Source: Moellerella sp963519845 | GTDB lineage: Bacteria > Pseudomonadota > Gammaproteobacteria > Enterobacterales > Enterobacteriaceae | Assembly (NCBI GenBank): GCA_963519845.1 | Contig: CAUQNX010000016.1 | Coordinates: 29,625-93,624 of the forward strand | Length of the DNA stretch: 64,000 nucleotides | Direction: 5' to 3' | Shown: positions 45,852 to 54,564 of the stretch, piece by piece | How the letters are laid out: every line of letters starts with the position of its first letter | How positions within the stretch are numbered: the first letter of the stretch is position 1 | Made by a program: the position numbers and the translations under genes | The notes under the pieces: model-generated | The model's database searches: none | Seen by the model: only the letters and a program-made list of their open reading frames with translations | What the model was told of the DNA's origin: nothing

Positions 45852-46388
45852 TTACTGAAATTCGAGAGTAAAAGTGGCGGTTGCACGAATATGTCCAGCA
45901 ACAATAGGAAGCTTAGAAGCCATTAAGCGTGCATAAAAGCGCAGTGTATTGCTTTGCCCCGCAACTAGTGGCGTCCAAGTGATATTATTACTGTCCGCAT
46001 TCAACACGAGGGGAGTTCTAGACCCATCTAAAATTTGTATACCTGCTCCAGCGGCATTAGAGCTGCCCGATTCCAATGCGAGTAATGCCTTATTATTGGT
46101 ATCTGCAATGCCGACAAATCCAACCTTGACAGCAGTAACTGCGGTTCCACAAGGTGTGAGCTCTAGATTAAAAGGAACAATAGGAGTGACCTCCCCTGTC
46201 GAGTGGAGTTGTCTCACCGAATTAATCAATAAATCAACAACTTGATTTTGAGATCCCGGTGCAACGGCACAGGTATTATCTTTCACATTCCCTTTAATAT
46301 TAATGGTACTGTCTGCTGCAAATGCACTTTGACATAGCAGCATTAATGTCAGCATAGTGGCAGAGAAAATTTTTGATTTATCAGACAC
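45852..46388 (-). CDS. fimF: Minor fimbrial adaptor FimF-like, GTG start
   Basis: About 178 residues. The start is a GTG at 46388 with AAGGAG six bases before it; this is 10 bases after the usher stop and gives a normal signal peptide ending SAFAAD. Longer frames overlap the usher and are not supported. Pilin Cys pair (NTCAVAPG, TPCGTAV) and last strand ATATFTLEFQ. Position equals fimF in the fim operon. Confidence 0.85.
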   Translation of the reverse strand: MSDKSKIFSATMLTLMLLCQSAFAADSTINIKGNVKDNTCAVAPGSQNQVVDLLINSVRQLHSTGEVTPIVPFNLELTPCGTAVTAVKVGFVGIADTNNKALLALESGSSNAAGAGIQILDGSRTPLVLNADSNNITWTPLVAGQSNTLRFYARLMASKLPIVAGHIRATATFTLEFQ

Positions 46389-46398
46389 TACTCTCTCC

Positions 46399-49035
46399 TT
46401 AGAGGCATTCTGCACGATACTTACTGAGAATTTCCTGCTGGCTTTGCTCCGGCAGAGTGTAGTTAATACGGCACTGAGCATCAGGGCCATCTCCCCAGCG
46501 AGCAGTTAGTTGCCCCGCAAGCGGTAATCCCGTTAAGTAGACTTGACCTTCATCAGCAACAATGCTACCGCCTCTATTCTCATCTGAAGAAACAATCGCC
46601 CCAAATGGCACAGGTCTTCCGTTTTTAATGATAGTCATAAGCACCTTTACACCCACTTTAGGATGGAAATCTGCACGCACAACCGCACCACGGGTAGGAA
46701 CAACACTCACAACAGGATTTTCGAGGTCAACATTATTCGCCAGCGTATTAGTATTAAGCGCTATTCGATTTTCACGATATTCGGTGGCATAAGGTAAAAC
46801 GGCATATCCACGCCAATCCGTCTCGACGCCTGTTTGATTCTCAACTCGAGTGTGCTCAGCCCCCGGTGCTTTAACCAAAACAACGGTGTCATTCATAGGC
46901 TGGCTCAGTGTCACACCATTTTCATGAGCTAAAATTCCGCCACTGAGGCCGTAATATACTTGGCGGAAATTATCGGTATAACTATAACCTAAGTTGCTAT
47001 TACCGTAGGCTCCACGGTAATTCAACGCGGTATAGCCAGTTGCAGAGGAACTACCTTGCCCTCCACCTGCATAGCCTGTTTGCACGCTATAACTTAAGTT
47101 ATTATCTTCTAGCAATGTGCCATACAAGCCCGCGGTATTAGTCATACGACCTTTAAGATCATGAGATATATTGTAGCTAGCACTTGCATTGCGCCATATG
47201 GACTGACTATCAGTGCGGAGCCAATAGCTGAATGGGACATTTAAATTCAATGCCAACATTTGGTCATTCGCTTCCTGCCAAGAGTTTTTAGATAAGCTGT
47301 AACTTAAACCCAAGTTAATTCCGTCAATCCGAGTGTTAACACCAACCTGTAATTGCTTATCAGATTGACTGGTATTCCAATAGGTTTCATGACTTCCCGT
47401 CATATATAAAGTCGATTGCTCACCTAATTGCTGAGTTAAACTCAATTGGATTTTTTCACGCTTGTTATAAGCTAAATTATAATAATCAGTAAATTTCGGC
47501 GTGACTTGTATAACACCATCTTGGGTTGCAAGGTTGTAGCCATCCATTCGCTTATAAGTCGTATCAGCAAATGAGTAATATCCTTTGGTTGAATAACGAT
47601 AACCAGCCAGCTGAATGATGGTTCCTGTTTCATTCAAAGACTTGTTATAAAGAAAGCGTATTGATTGCCCTTCATGATTACTGTCATCTGGCAGTTTGGC
47701 ATTCGCATGCGTAATATCGATTGATAATGCACCAAGCATACCAATATTTTTACCAATACCGGCGTTAAGGGATTGATAGCGGCTAGCCAGTTGCGCCCCA
47801 CCATACAGAGTCCAACCATGTGATAAACCACGCATTAATGTACTTTGTAAAAACGTTGGTTTCTCTTGCTCTCCATTGCCAGAACGATAGTCACCCACAG
47901 TCACTGCATATTGAGTACGGCCTTCACGTTGCAATAATGGCACTGAAGAATAAGGCACTGTGAAACTTTGTATTGAGCCATCAGCTTCAGTGATAGTGAC
48001 TTGAAGATCGCCACTGCTTCCTGCGGCATAGAGGTCATTAATAACAAAAGGTCCAGGTGGATAAGTATTACGATAAATTTCATAACCATTTTGTTTAATA
48101 GAAACATCCGCTGTACCACGTGCAATACCACGAATAACAGGCGCAAAACCTCTCTGGCTTTCTGGCAGCATATTATCGTCAGACGCTAATTGAATACCGC
48201 GAAAATTGAAGCTATCGAATATGTCACTCGGCGTATAGCTGTCACCAACGGTTAAACGCGAGCGAATTTCATTAATTCCGCGCTCGAGATAAGTATTAAT
48301 ATGTTCCCAACGAGTTTCACTATTAGTGCTGCTTGAACTATGGTTCCATGTCGAATTATCACGCAGACGCCATGGCCCAAGATTTAACCCACTTTGTAAA
48401 TTCAGATAGGTATAACTGCTACTTTTACCTTCCTGATTGCGTGCATTACTTCCTGTCAGGCTATAGTTTAAGATCGCGGCTGGAATTCCTGAATCCCATA
48501 GCTCAGGAGGAATAAAGTCTCTAGCTCTATCTTTCATAAATACTTGAGGCACTGTGATATTTAACCGCTGCAAACCAACATCAAATCTGGCTGTTGAATC
48601 GGCGATCAGTGAAGTCAAAGATTCACAGCTCTCTTTTGGTAGCTTATTTATCTCAGGAATAGCCAGAGTATTAATACCCATTTTGCCTAACTCACCTTGA
48701 GTTAAGCATGGAGATAATGCCTTATCCTTTTTATCCAGAATAAAGTGCACATCGCCTGTAAACAGATAGCCATCATTGAGATAAACATCCACACGATAAG
48801 TACCCTCTGGCACTTCTTGGCCTTTTTCAAAAGCAGATAAATCAGCAACGGCAGAAGGATCATCAGCTAAAAAACGTGGATTAAAATACAATTCTGCTTC
48901 TGCCCAAGCAGGATATAGGCATGCACCAATAAAAAGTGCCAATGGAATAAAGGGAAAACGACGCCCAGATATGCATCCAAAAAACGATCCCTTTTCCGAA
49001 ATTAATTGCCCTTTTTCAGATGCCAGATGTGACAT
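46399..49035 (-). CDS. fimD: Type 1 fimbrial outer-membrane usher FimD
   Basis: Usher of 878 residues: signal peptide (to AWAEAELYF), N-terminal domain (LYFNPRFLADDPSAVADLSAF), beta-barrel and plug (RGFAPVIRGIARGTADVSIKQNGYEIY, GPFVINDLYAAGSSGDLQVTITEADG), C-terminal domains (GQVYLTGLPLAGQLTARWG) and the last Cys pair (QCRINY ... AECL). Length and order match FimD. Confidence 0.95.
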   Translation of the reverse strand: MSHLASEKGQLISEKGSFFGCISGRRFPFIPLALFIGACLYPAWAEAELYFNPRFLADDPSAVADLSAFEKGQEVPEGTYRVDVYLNDGYLFTGDVHFILDKKDKALSPCLTQGELGKMGINTLAIPEINKLPKESCESLTSLIADSTARFDVGLQRLNITVPQVFMKDRARDFIPPELWDSGIPAAILNYSLTGSNARNQEGKSSSYTYLNLQSGLNLGPWRLRDNSTWNHSSSSTNSETRWEHINTYLERGINEIRSRLTVGDSYTPSDIFDSFNFRGIQLASDDNMLPESQRGFAPVIRGIARGTADVSIKQNGYEIYRNTYPPGPFVINDLYAAGSSGDLQVTITEADGSIQSFTVPYSSVPLLQREGRTQYAVTVGDYRSGNGEQEKPTFLQSTLMRGLSHGWTLYGGAQLASRYQSLNAGIGKNIGMLGALSIDITHANAKLPDDSNHEGQSIRFLYNKSLNETGTIIQLAGYRYSTKGYYSFADTTYKRMDGYNLATQDGVIQVTPKFTDYYNLAYNKREKIQLSLTQQLGEQSTLYMTGSHETYWNTSQSDKQLQVGVNTRIDGINLGLSYSLSKNSWQEANDQMLALNLNVPFSYWLRTDSQSIWRNASASYNISHDLKGRMTNTAGLYGTLLEDNNLSYSVQTGYAGGGQGSSSATGYTALNYRGAYGNSNLGYSYTDNFRQVYYGLSGGILAHENGVTLSQPMNDTVVLVKAPGAEHTRVENQTGVETDWRGYAVLPYATEYRENRIALNTNTLANNVDLENPVVSVVPTRGAVVRADFHPKVGVKVLMTIIKNGRPVPFGAIVSSDENRGGSIVADEGQVYLTGLPLAGQLTARWGDGPDAQCRINYTLPEQSQQEILSKYRAECL

Positions 49036-49125
49036 GATCCCTCCGATTTGATCAATTAGGTCGCTCAGTAAAATATTTGATTTAGAATGATATTTAGCTA
49101 TTTTTCAGGAAAAAAAAGCTAGCCT

Positions 49126-49824
49126 TTACTGAGTTTTCCCTGTCATTTTCGGGGTCAATGCGCCGTAATCATTAATGGTTTGATAGCTGATCTCACCATT
49201 CGCATTTGTAGGTACATCAATAGAGACTTCACCAAATGGAGGTACAAGAGTATTTTCCAATTTAGCTGAACCGACACGTAACTCCGTCACTGTTGCGTAA
49301 TAAGGTGTTGGATTGATAACAGTGAGTGATTTTGCTTGGCGTTTGAAAGCTAATTCACTGGCGACTTTATCAGGAGCAACAGATAAGCCCGTTGGGCGAT
49401 AATAGAGTTTGATGCGACTGATAATGGCTAATTGCAAGGAATTTTCATTAAGATTTGCTTTATCCATCGCAGGTATCGCTTTGACATTCAACCAAAAAAG
49501 ACTTTCTCTATCTTTCGGTAGCTGATTATTAGTCGCATCGATAATACGTAAGGTATTTTCCCTTTTACCTTTCATAGAAAATAATGGCGGCGTAATAGCA
49601 AACTGGTTATCTTTTTTGCCTTCAGCGTTTTCAATCCATGATTGAATCAGAAAAACACTTTTTTCATCATTATTGGTGACGGCAAGTTGAACCTGTTTTT
49701 GATCTGAAGGGTAAATAACGCGAGTCGCACCTAATGCAACGCCGGCATATACCTGAGTCGACATAGTTGAACAGAGTAATATTAATAATGTAGTAATGAG
49801 CTTACGAGTTATTCCTGTTTTCAT
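49126..49824 (-). CDS. fimC: Type 1 pilus chaperone FimC
   Basis: About 232 residues. The ATG at 49824 with AAGGA upstream gives a proper signal peptide (to TQVYAG); the earlier ATG at 49896 overlaps fimI. PapD-family blocks GVALGATRVIYPSDQKQVQLAVTN, RESLFWLNVKAIPA and ISRIKLYYRPTGLSV are complete. Caps pilin subunits in the periplasm and hands them to FimD. Confidence 0.93.
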   Translation of the reverse strand: MKTGITRKLITTLLILLCSTMSTQVYAGVALGATRVIYPSDQKQVQLAVTNNDEKSVFLIQSWIENAEGKKDNQFAITPPLFSMKGKRENTLRIIDATNNQLPKDRESLFWLNVKAIPAMDKANLNENSLQLAIISRIKLYYRPTGLSVAPDKVASELAFKRQAKSLTVINPTPYYATVTELRVGSAKLENTLVPPFGEVSIDVPTNANGEISYQTINDYGALTPKMTGKTQ

Positions 49825-49888
49825 GTTTACATCTGTCCTTCTTTTACTAAAAACATTAAAAATATGCGTGGCCATTTTTTTGATATTT

Positions 49889-50431
49889 TTATTCATAAGT
49901 TAGTGAGAACAATGCTTGCGCATCGGCCTTTCCGCCTGTGATTTCATAGCTAGTCGCACGATATTTAGCAACAAAATGTAAAGTCATATCGCCATTACTA
50001 ATTTGCGCGATTTTTCGTGGTGTACTATTTATCGGGATTAACGTATTTTTTGCGTCAAAAATAGCTAAACCCACGCCTTTCGCGGTATCAGGTCCATCGC
50101 CGACAGAAAAAATTTCTGGGTTCCTATCGTTAGCGACCCCAGAAAAGGTGATTGCTACATATTCACTAACAGCATTACTACATTCTCGAAGGTGAATATC
50201 AAAGATAACGGGAGCCGTATCTTGACCTGGGGCCTTTAGCATATTGGTGCGCAGCTGCCCCATATTAACGGTCAAGTTCCGATCTGAAGTTTCGACACTA
50301 CAAGCTTCTGCAATCAATTCCCCATGAAAGCGCATTCCGCCACCAGGAAGTTGAACTTTCCACTTATTCCCAGCCTGAAGAAATGGGGAAAACAGAAGTA
50401 ATAGACAAAGCATCAGCCCTCTCATGAACAT
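49889..50431 (-). CDS. fimI: Fimbrial protein FimI
   Basis: 180 residues, signal peptide to FLQAGNKW. It is strongly FimI-like: GNKWKVQLPGGGMRFHGELIAEAC, VNMGQLRTN, LHFVAKYRAT and final QALFSLTYE. FimI is proposed to end the rod at the cell surface. It lies between fimA and fimC exactly as in E. coli. Confidence 0.92.
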   Translation of the reverse strand: MFMRGLMLCLLLLFSPFLQAGNKWKVQLPGGGMRFHGELIAEACSVETSDRNLTVNMGQLRTNMLKAPGQDTAPVIFDIHLRECSNAVSEYVAITFSGVANDRNPEIFSVGDGPDTAKGVGLAIFDAKNTLIPINSTPRKIAQISNGDMTLHFVAKYRATSYEITGGKADAQALFSLTYE

Positions 50432-50504
50432 TCACCTTTTTAATTTCGTTTAAAAAAACCTTCCATGGCTTATCGAATTCGATGTCCTTAACGCTGTTCA
50501 GTGA

Positions 50505-51053
50505 TTATTCGTATTGAACGGCAAATGTTGCATCCGCATTAGCAACACCGGCAGTAGTAACACCCAGAGCGTAGTAACGAGCTTGGAATGGCAGAACGTT
50601 AGCACCGTCATTCAAAGTAACAGCGCTACCAAAAGTTGCACCATCAAGACCTAATGGAACACTTTTACCGTCTAAAATTTGGATACCGACATTAGTCGCA
50701 GCGCCAGCGGCAGAAGAAGATACCGATAAAACGGTAGGATTAGTGGCATTAGCTGATACACCGGTAAATGCAACTTTAGCGGTAGTCGCAACTGTTGTGT
50801 CGCAATCTTTAAGTTGGATATTAAAACCAACAGAACCGCTGGTATCTCCTGCTTTTGCCAGTTTAGCGGTACGAACTTGACCAAGACGAACTGTTTGCTC
50901 TACAGAACCAGCATCAACAGCACAAGCCGCGTTTACTAACTCACCTTGAAAATGCACAGTACCGCCATTAACTTTTACAGCATCAGCAAATGCCGCAACT
51001 GAACTTAAAGACAGAGCTGAAACAGCAATAAGTGCAAGTGATTTGAATTTCAT
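50505..51053 (-). CDS. fimA: Type 1 major pilin FimA
   Basis: 182 residues; signal peptide to AAFADAV, N-terminal donor strand (VNGGTVHFQGELVNAACAVDAGS), conserved VRLGQVRTAKL, Cys pair and final ADATFAVQYE. Forms the rod of the type 1 fimbria. It is the first structural gene, 157 bases after an MrpJ-like regulator and with no recombinase gene near. Confidence 0.94.
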   Translation of the reverse strand: MKFKSLALIAVSALSLSSVAAFADAVKVNGGTVHFQGELVNAACAVDAGSVEQTVRLGQVRTAKLAKAGDTSGSVGFNIQLKDCDTTVATTAKVAFTGVSANATNPTVLSVSSSAAGAATNVGIQILDGKSVPLGLDGATFGSAVTLNDGANVLPFQARYYALGVTTAGVANADATFAVQYE

Positions 51054-51151
51054 AAAGTTTCCTTATGTTTATGTTTATTTATTACAAAAAATATTGATAT
51101 TAAAAGAGGATTAAATACAGTTTTAAAATAACACCACAACTAAAACGATCG

Positions 51152-51189
51152 AATTTAATTGAATTATTATTTTATAATTCAATTAAATT
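51152..51189. repeat. Long perfect inverted repeat upstream of fimA
   Basis: Arms of 15 bp (AATTTAATTGAATTA and its complement) around an 8-base spacer, between the MrpJ-like gene and fimA. It is entirely AT, so it is a weak terminator; it could be a protein-binding site or RNA hairpin. It sits just after the regulator stop. Confidence 0.7.
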
Positions 51190-51210
51190 TAAATATTTTC
51201 ATAGATATTA

Positions 51211-51486
51211 TTACTCGCTTTTCGCGTTCCTATATTCATCAGATTCAACAAAACTTTTCACTTTTTCGAAGAAAATATCGATATCATAACTATTCATACC
51301 AAGGGCATTGAATAGTATTATCAACTTATCAAATGTTATATTATTAACTCCATTTTCATAACGCGATATTTGCTGCTGACTCACATTAATTCGTTTTGCT
51401 AATTCAGTTCCCGTTAATCCAGTTCTTCTACGATAAGACTTTAACATTTGCCCAATGTTATTTGATAATGGATCATTTTCTCGCAT
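51211..51486 (-). CDS. MrpJ-like regulator of the type 1 operon
   Basis: 91-residue Xre-type helix-turn-helix protein: IGQMLKSYRRRTGLTGTELAKR, then NVSQQQISRYENGVNNIT with the MrpJ signature. Same strand as fimAICDFGH and directly upstream. It probably controls the fim operon, motility, or both; that role is inferred from MrpJ of Proteus. Confidence 0.85.
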   Translation of the reverse strand: MRENDPLSNNIGQMLKSYRRRTGLTGTELAKRINVSQQQISRYENGVNNITFDKLIILFNALGMNSYDIDIFFEKVKSFVESDEYRNAKSE

Positions 51487-51601
51487 CCTAACCCTCTCGA
51501 ATCACTTCTAGCTGACTCATTTTATGTATTGTTGAGATGAATAGTATTCGTCAACCCTTATTAAGGTATAGAATGATGTCTGGAGTTAGAAATTGTTTTT
51601 T

Positions 51602-51639
51602 CCGATCAAAAACCGACAATTTGATAGTCAATAACTATC
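51602..51639 (-). promoter_or_regulatory. Conserved 38-bp module upstream of MrpJ-like regulator (copy A)
   Basis: On the - strand it reads GATAGTT-N5-CTATCAAATT-N10-GATCGG, containing the dyad GATAG...CTATC. The identical framework with the same spacing occurs at 54440-54477 before the ecp regulator. It lies 115 bases before the regulator start codon. Confidence 0.6.
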
Positions 51640-51650
51640 ATAATCCATAC

Positions 51651-51673
51651 TTTGATCGGCACTTCCGATCAAA
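51651..51673. repeat. Palindrome TTTGATCGG/CCGATCAAA
   Basis: Perfect 9-bp arms around five bases. CCGATCAAA also occurs singly at 51602-51610 inside the adjoining module, so three copies of the half-site GATCGG cluster in about 70 bases, as expected for a binding site. Confidence 0.6.
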
Positions 51674-52012
51674 ATAAAGGCAGAACAAAAAAATATCGTT
51701 ATTAATTAGCTGCATAACTAAAGTTAAATTTAATTACACAAATAAGCTCAATATTTAGATAAATTAGAGAGGAAAATTAATTACATGCAAGACATGTAAT
51801 CTAGAAACAATAATTTACAATAAAGAAAAAAACCAATCATAATTAGAAAAAATAAAAAAAACATTAAATTCCAATTAAAATCAACAGGAATAAAAAACAA
51901 TTCATAATGAAAAGAACGAAAACATTCTCAATTAGAGCGAGCATATAGATGATTAATCTCAAATTGAAATACATGTCAATAGAAAATAAAAAATGATAGA
52001 AATAGATTCACT

Positions 52013-52168
52013 TTGAAATTATCACAAAAACTTAAACAAGTAATAAAAACCTATAAAAACGTCGAAAAAAAACCAAACAAAGAAGACTATCAACGCGATT
52101 TACTAACTACCAAAGTTATTTTAGATATCATAGAAAAGAGAAATTTTAAAAATGAAACCTATAGTTAA
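52013..52168 (+). CDS. Possible small Lys-rich protein
   Basis: A TTG-initiated frame of 51 residues (LKLSQKLKQVIKTYKN ... FKNETYS), charged and predicted helical. No clear ribosome binding site. A hairpin follows its stop by three bases. Only weak support; it may be noncoding. Confidence 0.22.
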   Translation: MKLSQKLKQVIKTYKNVEKKPNKEDYQRDLLTTKVILDIIEKRNFKNETYS

Positions 52169-52171
52169 CTC

Positions 52172-52200
52172 ATCACTAGAAGATCATTTTTTCTAGTGAT
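52172..52200. repeat. Perfect 10-bp hairpin
   Basis: ATCACTAGAA and TTCTAGTGAT around nine bases. It follows the possible small gene 52013-52168. No U run follows it, so its role as terminator is doubtful. Confidence 0.5.
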
Positions 52201-52638
52201 AGCTTGAGTTATAATATTTTCAAACACTTTAACTTTGTCTATAAATATAGCAATTCTGGTGAATACCTGAAAAACGCTCTCATCAAAATTATTAAAAATT
52301 TATACAAATCAGCGCCTCCAAACTGCACTCGATCTTATCCATGCAATCCACACACCACGGCACAATTATTCTACCGCTATCGATATGCGCGTAGCTAAGT
52401 GTCAATCCATGCGAAGCCGTATTTGGTGGCGAATGAGATTGATATTAAGTGAGTGTATTAAACGGGATAATTAGCATCAGATTAGTTTTTGAGAGGAGTA
52501 GCAGCGGTAGGGTACAATTATGCGAAGAGCAATAGCGAACGTTAACATATTAATGAAAAAATCGTTATTTTAGATATTAATTTTATTGTTAGAAAACCCT
52601 CGCTAAATCATAAACAAATCATTTCATAAGGGGTTTAT

Positions 52639-52731
52639 TTGAAAAGATATACTACTCACATAATAAAGCATGCAAGCAGTATTTTAATTTTGGCGGGCTA
52701 TAGCTTATTTGCAATTGCATTAAAACATTAA
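52639..52731 (+). CDS. Possible 30-residue single-span membrane peptide
   Basis: TTG start with AAGGGG five bases upstream. The peptide has a basic N-terminus (LKRYTTHIIKH) and one hydrophobic span (SSILILAGYSLFAIAL), typical of small membrane proteins. Its stop overlaps the ATG of the next small frame (TAATG). I do not recognise a family. Confidence 0.3.
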   Translation: MKRYTTHIIKHASSILILAGYSLFAIALKH

Positions 52732-52823
52732 TGCTGCTTCTAGAGGCTGAGCATCAAAAGAAGGCTCTGCTTTTGGCCATGTTGCCCATTGCACAACAAT
52801 TACAAGATTTTCTGACTGAATAG
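52731..52823 (+). CDS. Possible small ORF or gene remnant
   Basis: 30 residues (MLLLEAEHQKKALLLAMLPIA, then QQLQDFLTE), amphipathic and helical. It overlaps the stop of the preceding frame and ends 13 bases before the left end of the IS remnant. It may be the tail of a gene cut by the element, or a coupled small protein. Confidence 0.22.
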   Translation: MLLLEAEHQKKALLLAMLPIAQQLQDFLTE

Positions 52824-52835
52824 CCTCCGACTTGA

Positions 52836-53850
52836 TAGACACCTTTAAGTTAGACAGAATAACGAAAAGAGAGGTGTTTATGAGCATCCAACGATATCCA
52901 AAAGAATTTAAAATTGAAGCCGTAAAACAGGCGACTGAAAAAAGGCATAGTGTTGCTAACCGAATAGGTACAACAACGCATAGCCTTTATGCATGGATTA
53001 AACGATATGGCCCAGACTCCTCGCAATATCAAACTATATCCAATGAAAGTGATAAAATTCGTCGACTCAAAAAAGAGTTACAAAGAGTCACTGAAGAGCG
53101 GGATATATTAAAAAAAGCCGTCATTATATTCTCGGGTTCATTAAAGAATTTTGGTTAGAATCAGGCTGTATTTATGGCTATCGAAAGGTATACAGTGACC
53201 TACGAGAAGAAGGGAAGACTTGTGGTATCAATTAAGTGTATCGACTGATGAAGCAAGCCGCAAAGAGGTTATCTAAAACCCAGACCGAAGATGGATACTG
53301 AAAATATCATTGTGGCAAATAAGCTAGCAAGAGAATTTAATTCCACAGCCCCGAATCAGTCTTGGGTGACGGATATAACCTATATAAAAACACATGAAGG
53401 ATGGCTATATCTCGCAGTTATCGTTAACCTGTTTTCTAGACGCATGATCTGTTGCTAAATAAAAAGTAGAATGACGAAAGAGCTTGTTTTAGATGCACTT
53501 CTAATGGCGATATGGCGGCGTTCACCTGTCAATAATGTACTTGTACACTCCGACCAAAGAAGCCAAAATACCAGAGACGATCGGAATGCTTTTTTAAAAC
53601 AACATGGACTGGTAGCAAGCATGAGTCGTAGGGGAAATTGTCATGATAATGCGGTTGCAGAGAGTTTTTTTCAATTATTAAAACGGGAAAGAGTTAAGCG
53701 GAAGATCTACTCAACACGAGAAGAAGCGCGAATGGATATTTTTGAGTATATAGAAATGTTTTACAACGTTAAACGCAGGCACGATTCCAATAATCAACAG
53801 TAGCCTGTAGAGTATGAAAAACGGTGTAGAGAAAGATTAGTTAGTGTCTA
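52836..53850 (+). mobile_element. Decayed IS3-family insertion sequence
   Basis: Remains of a two-frame IS3-type element. Ends appear to be TAGACACC at 52836 and the inverted GTGTCTA at 53844-53850. orfA is nearly whole; orfB has an internal deletion, frame changes and stops. No matching target duplication was seen. It cannot transpose by itself. Confidence 0.75.
52880..53158 (+). pseudogene. IS3-family orfA (transposase helix-turn-helix part)
   Basis: 92 residues from ATG 52880 with GAGG upstream. It shows the IS3 OrfA helix-turn-helix (YPKEFKIEAVKQATEKRHSVANRIG, LYAWIKRYG) and leucine-zipper start (RRLKKELQRVTEERDILKKA). The normal orfA end is replaced by a jump into the middle of orfB, so this is a broken gene. 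Confidence 0.75.
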
Positions 53851-53854
53851 CTGA
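53137..53854 (+). pseudogene. IS3-family orfB (DDE transposase) remnants
   Basis: Pieces in different frames match IS3-type transposase: FIKEFWLESGCIYGYRKVYSDL, then a stop, then WVTDITYIKTHEGWLYLAVI (first catalytic Asp), then a break, then LVLDALLMAIWRRSP, SMSRRGNCHDNAVAESFF (catalytic Glu) and YIEMFYNVKRRH. The N-terminal part of orfB is missing. In-frame stops at 53233 and 53801 and frame changes make it inactive. Confidence 0.78.
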
Positions 53855-54439
53855 ATTGGTGGCTATTCATACGGCCTGTACGCTACATTGCCAATAGGTG
53901 GCCCGATTTTTACGTTTATTCATCTTGTTTGTCTCTTAGACAAGAGCTGATGGCCTTGTTGTTTTATTCAACTAAGGCAGGGGCAAGTGGCCTTATAATC
54001 ATCATAAAATTTGTTTTTCTCCGCATTTAATGATGAACAGTTATTTATTTTTAAATTAAACAACTATTTTTTAGTCATATTTTAGTTCTACTACACTATA
54101 AACCTCGAACAATCAGAATAATGATAAATAAATGATACAAATGTTATTATTAGTTATCGCAATACACCTAATATGTGTTAACTAATTTTTATTCCGCAGG
54201 AATATGCTCCAAATTGTAATTAATTGTAACTTAATTTTATTTTATTTCTATATTTAGTATATATGATCCCTTCTATTTATAAACCCAACAAAAATAATAC
54301 CCACTTTATATTAAATTACATAAATAATACTTAATTAATATAATTATCATGTGGTTAATACTATTAAACTAAATAGGAGTACTCCTTATACTTGTATTTT
54401 AATCAGTAAAAATGAACGATAATGATAGTTTGATAGTTT
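53855..54439. other. AT-rich region between IS remnant and ecp regulator
   Basis: About 585 bases without a convincing gene. The first 130 bases are less AT-rich and may be old element DNA (a 6-bp TTGTCT/AGACAA hairpin is visible); the rest is strongly AT-rich promoter-like sequence ahead of the ecp locus. Confidence 0.5.
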
Positions 54440-54477
54440 GATAGTTTAAAGCTATCAAATTACGTAAATTCGATCGG
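54440..54477 (+). promoter_or_regulatory. Conserved 38-bp module upstream of ecp regulator (copy B)
   Basis: GATAGTT-N5-CTATCAAATT-N10-GATCGG, the same words and the same spacing as copy A at 51602-51639. It is preceded by two more TTTGATAG-type units (54424-54439), forming a short tandem array. It lies 87 bases before the first ATG of the split regulator. Confidence 0.6.
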
Positions 54478-54564
54478 TATAAACGTTTTTACTCTTATTT
54501 TAATGTATTTATTATTAAGTCCAATTGAATACGGAAACAATTATTTTATATTGGAGTGTTATTA

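Larger units (their letters stand above)
51674..52638. other. AT-rich region with little coding potential
   Basis: Almost 1 kb of very AT-rich sequence between the fim regulator and the IS remnant. Visible items are a weak 51-codon frame (52013-52168) and a perfect hairpin ATCACTAGAA/TTCTAGTGAT (52172-52200). A 64-codon frame at 52204-52398 has no ribosome binding site or similarity and is not called. The composition suggests horizontally acquired or decayed DNA. Confidence 0.5.

Noticed and set aside
46389..46490. N-terminal extension of the FimF-like protein into the usher gene
   Set aside because: The GTG at 46388 has AAGGAG at ideal spacing and yields a normal signal peptide; the longer form does not.
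51054..51210. Possible invertible fim switch
   Set aside because: Only one compact AT palindrome is present, with no flanking pair of repeats enclosing a promoter and no recombinase gene.
52204..52398. 64-codon frame
   Set aside because: No Shine-Dalgarno sequence and unlike any protein known to me; begins inside the arm of a hairpin region.
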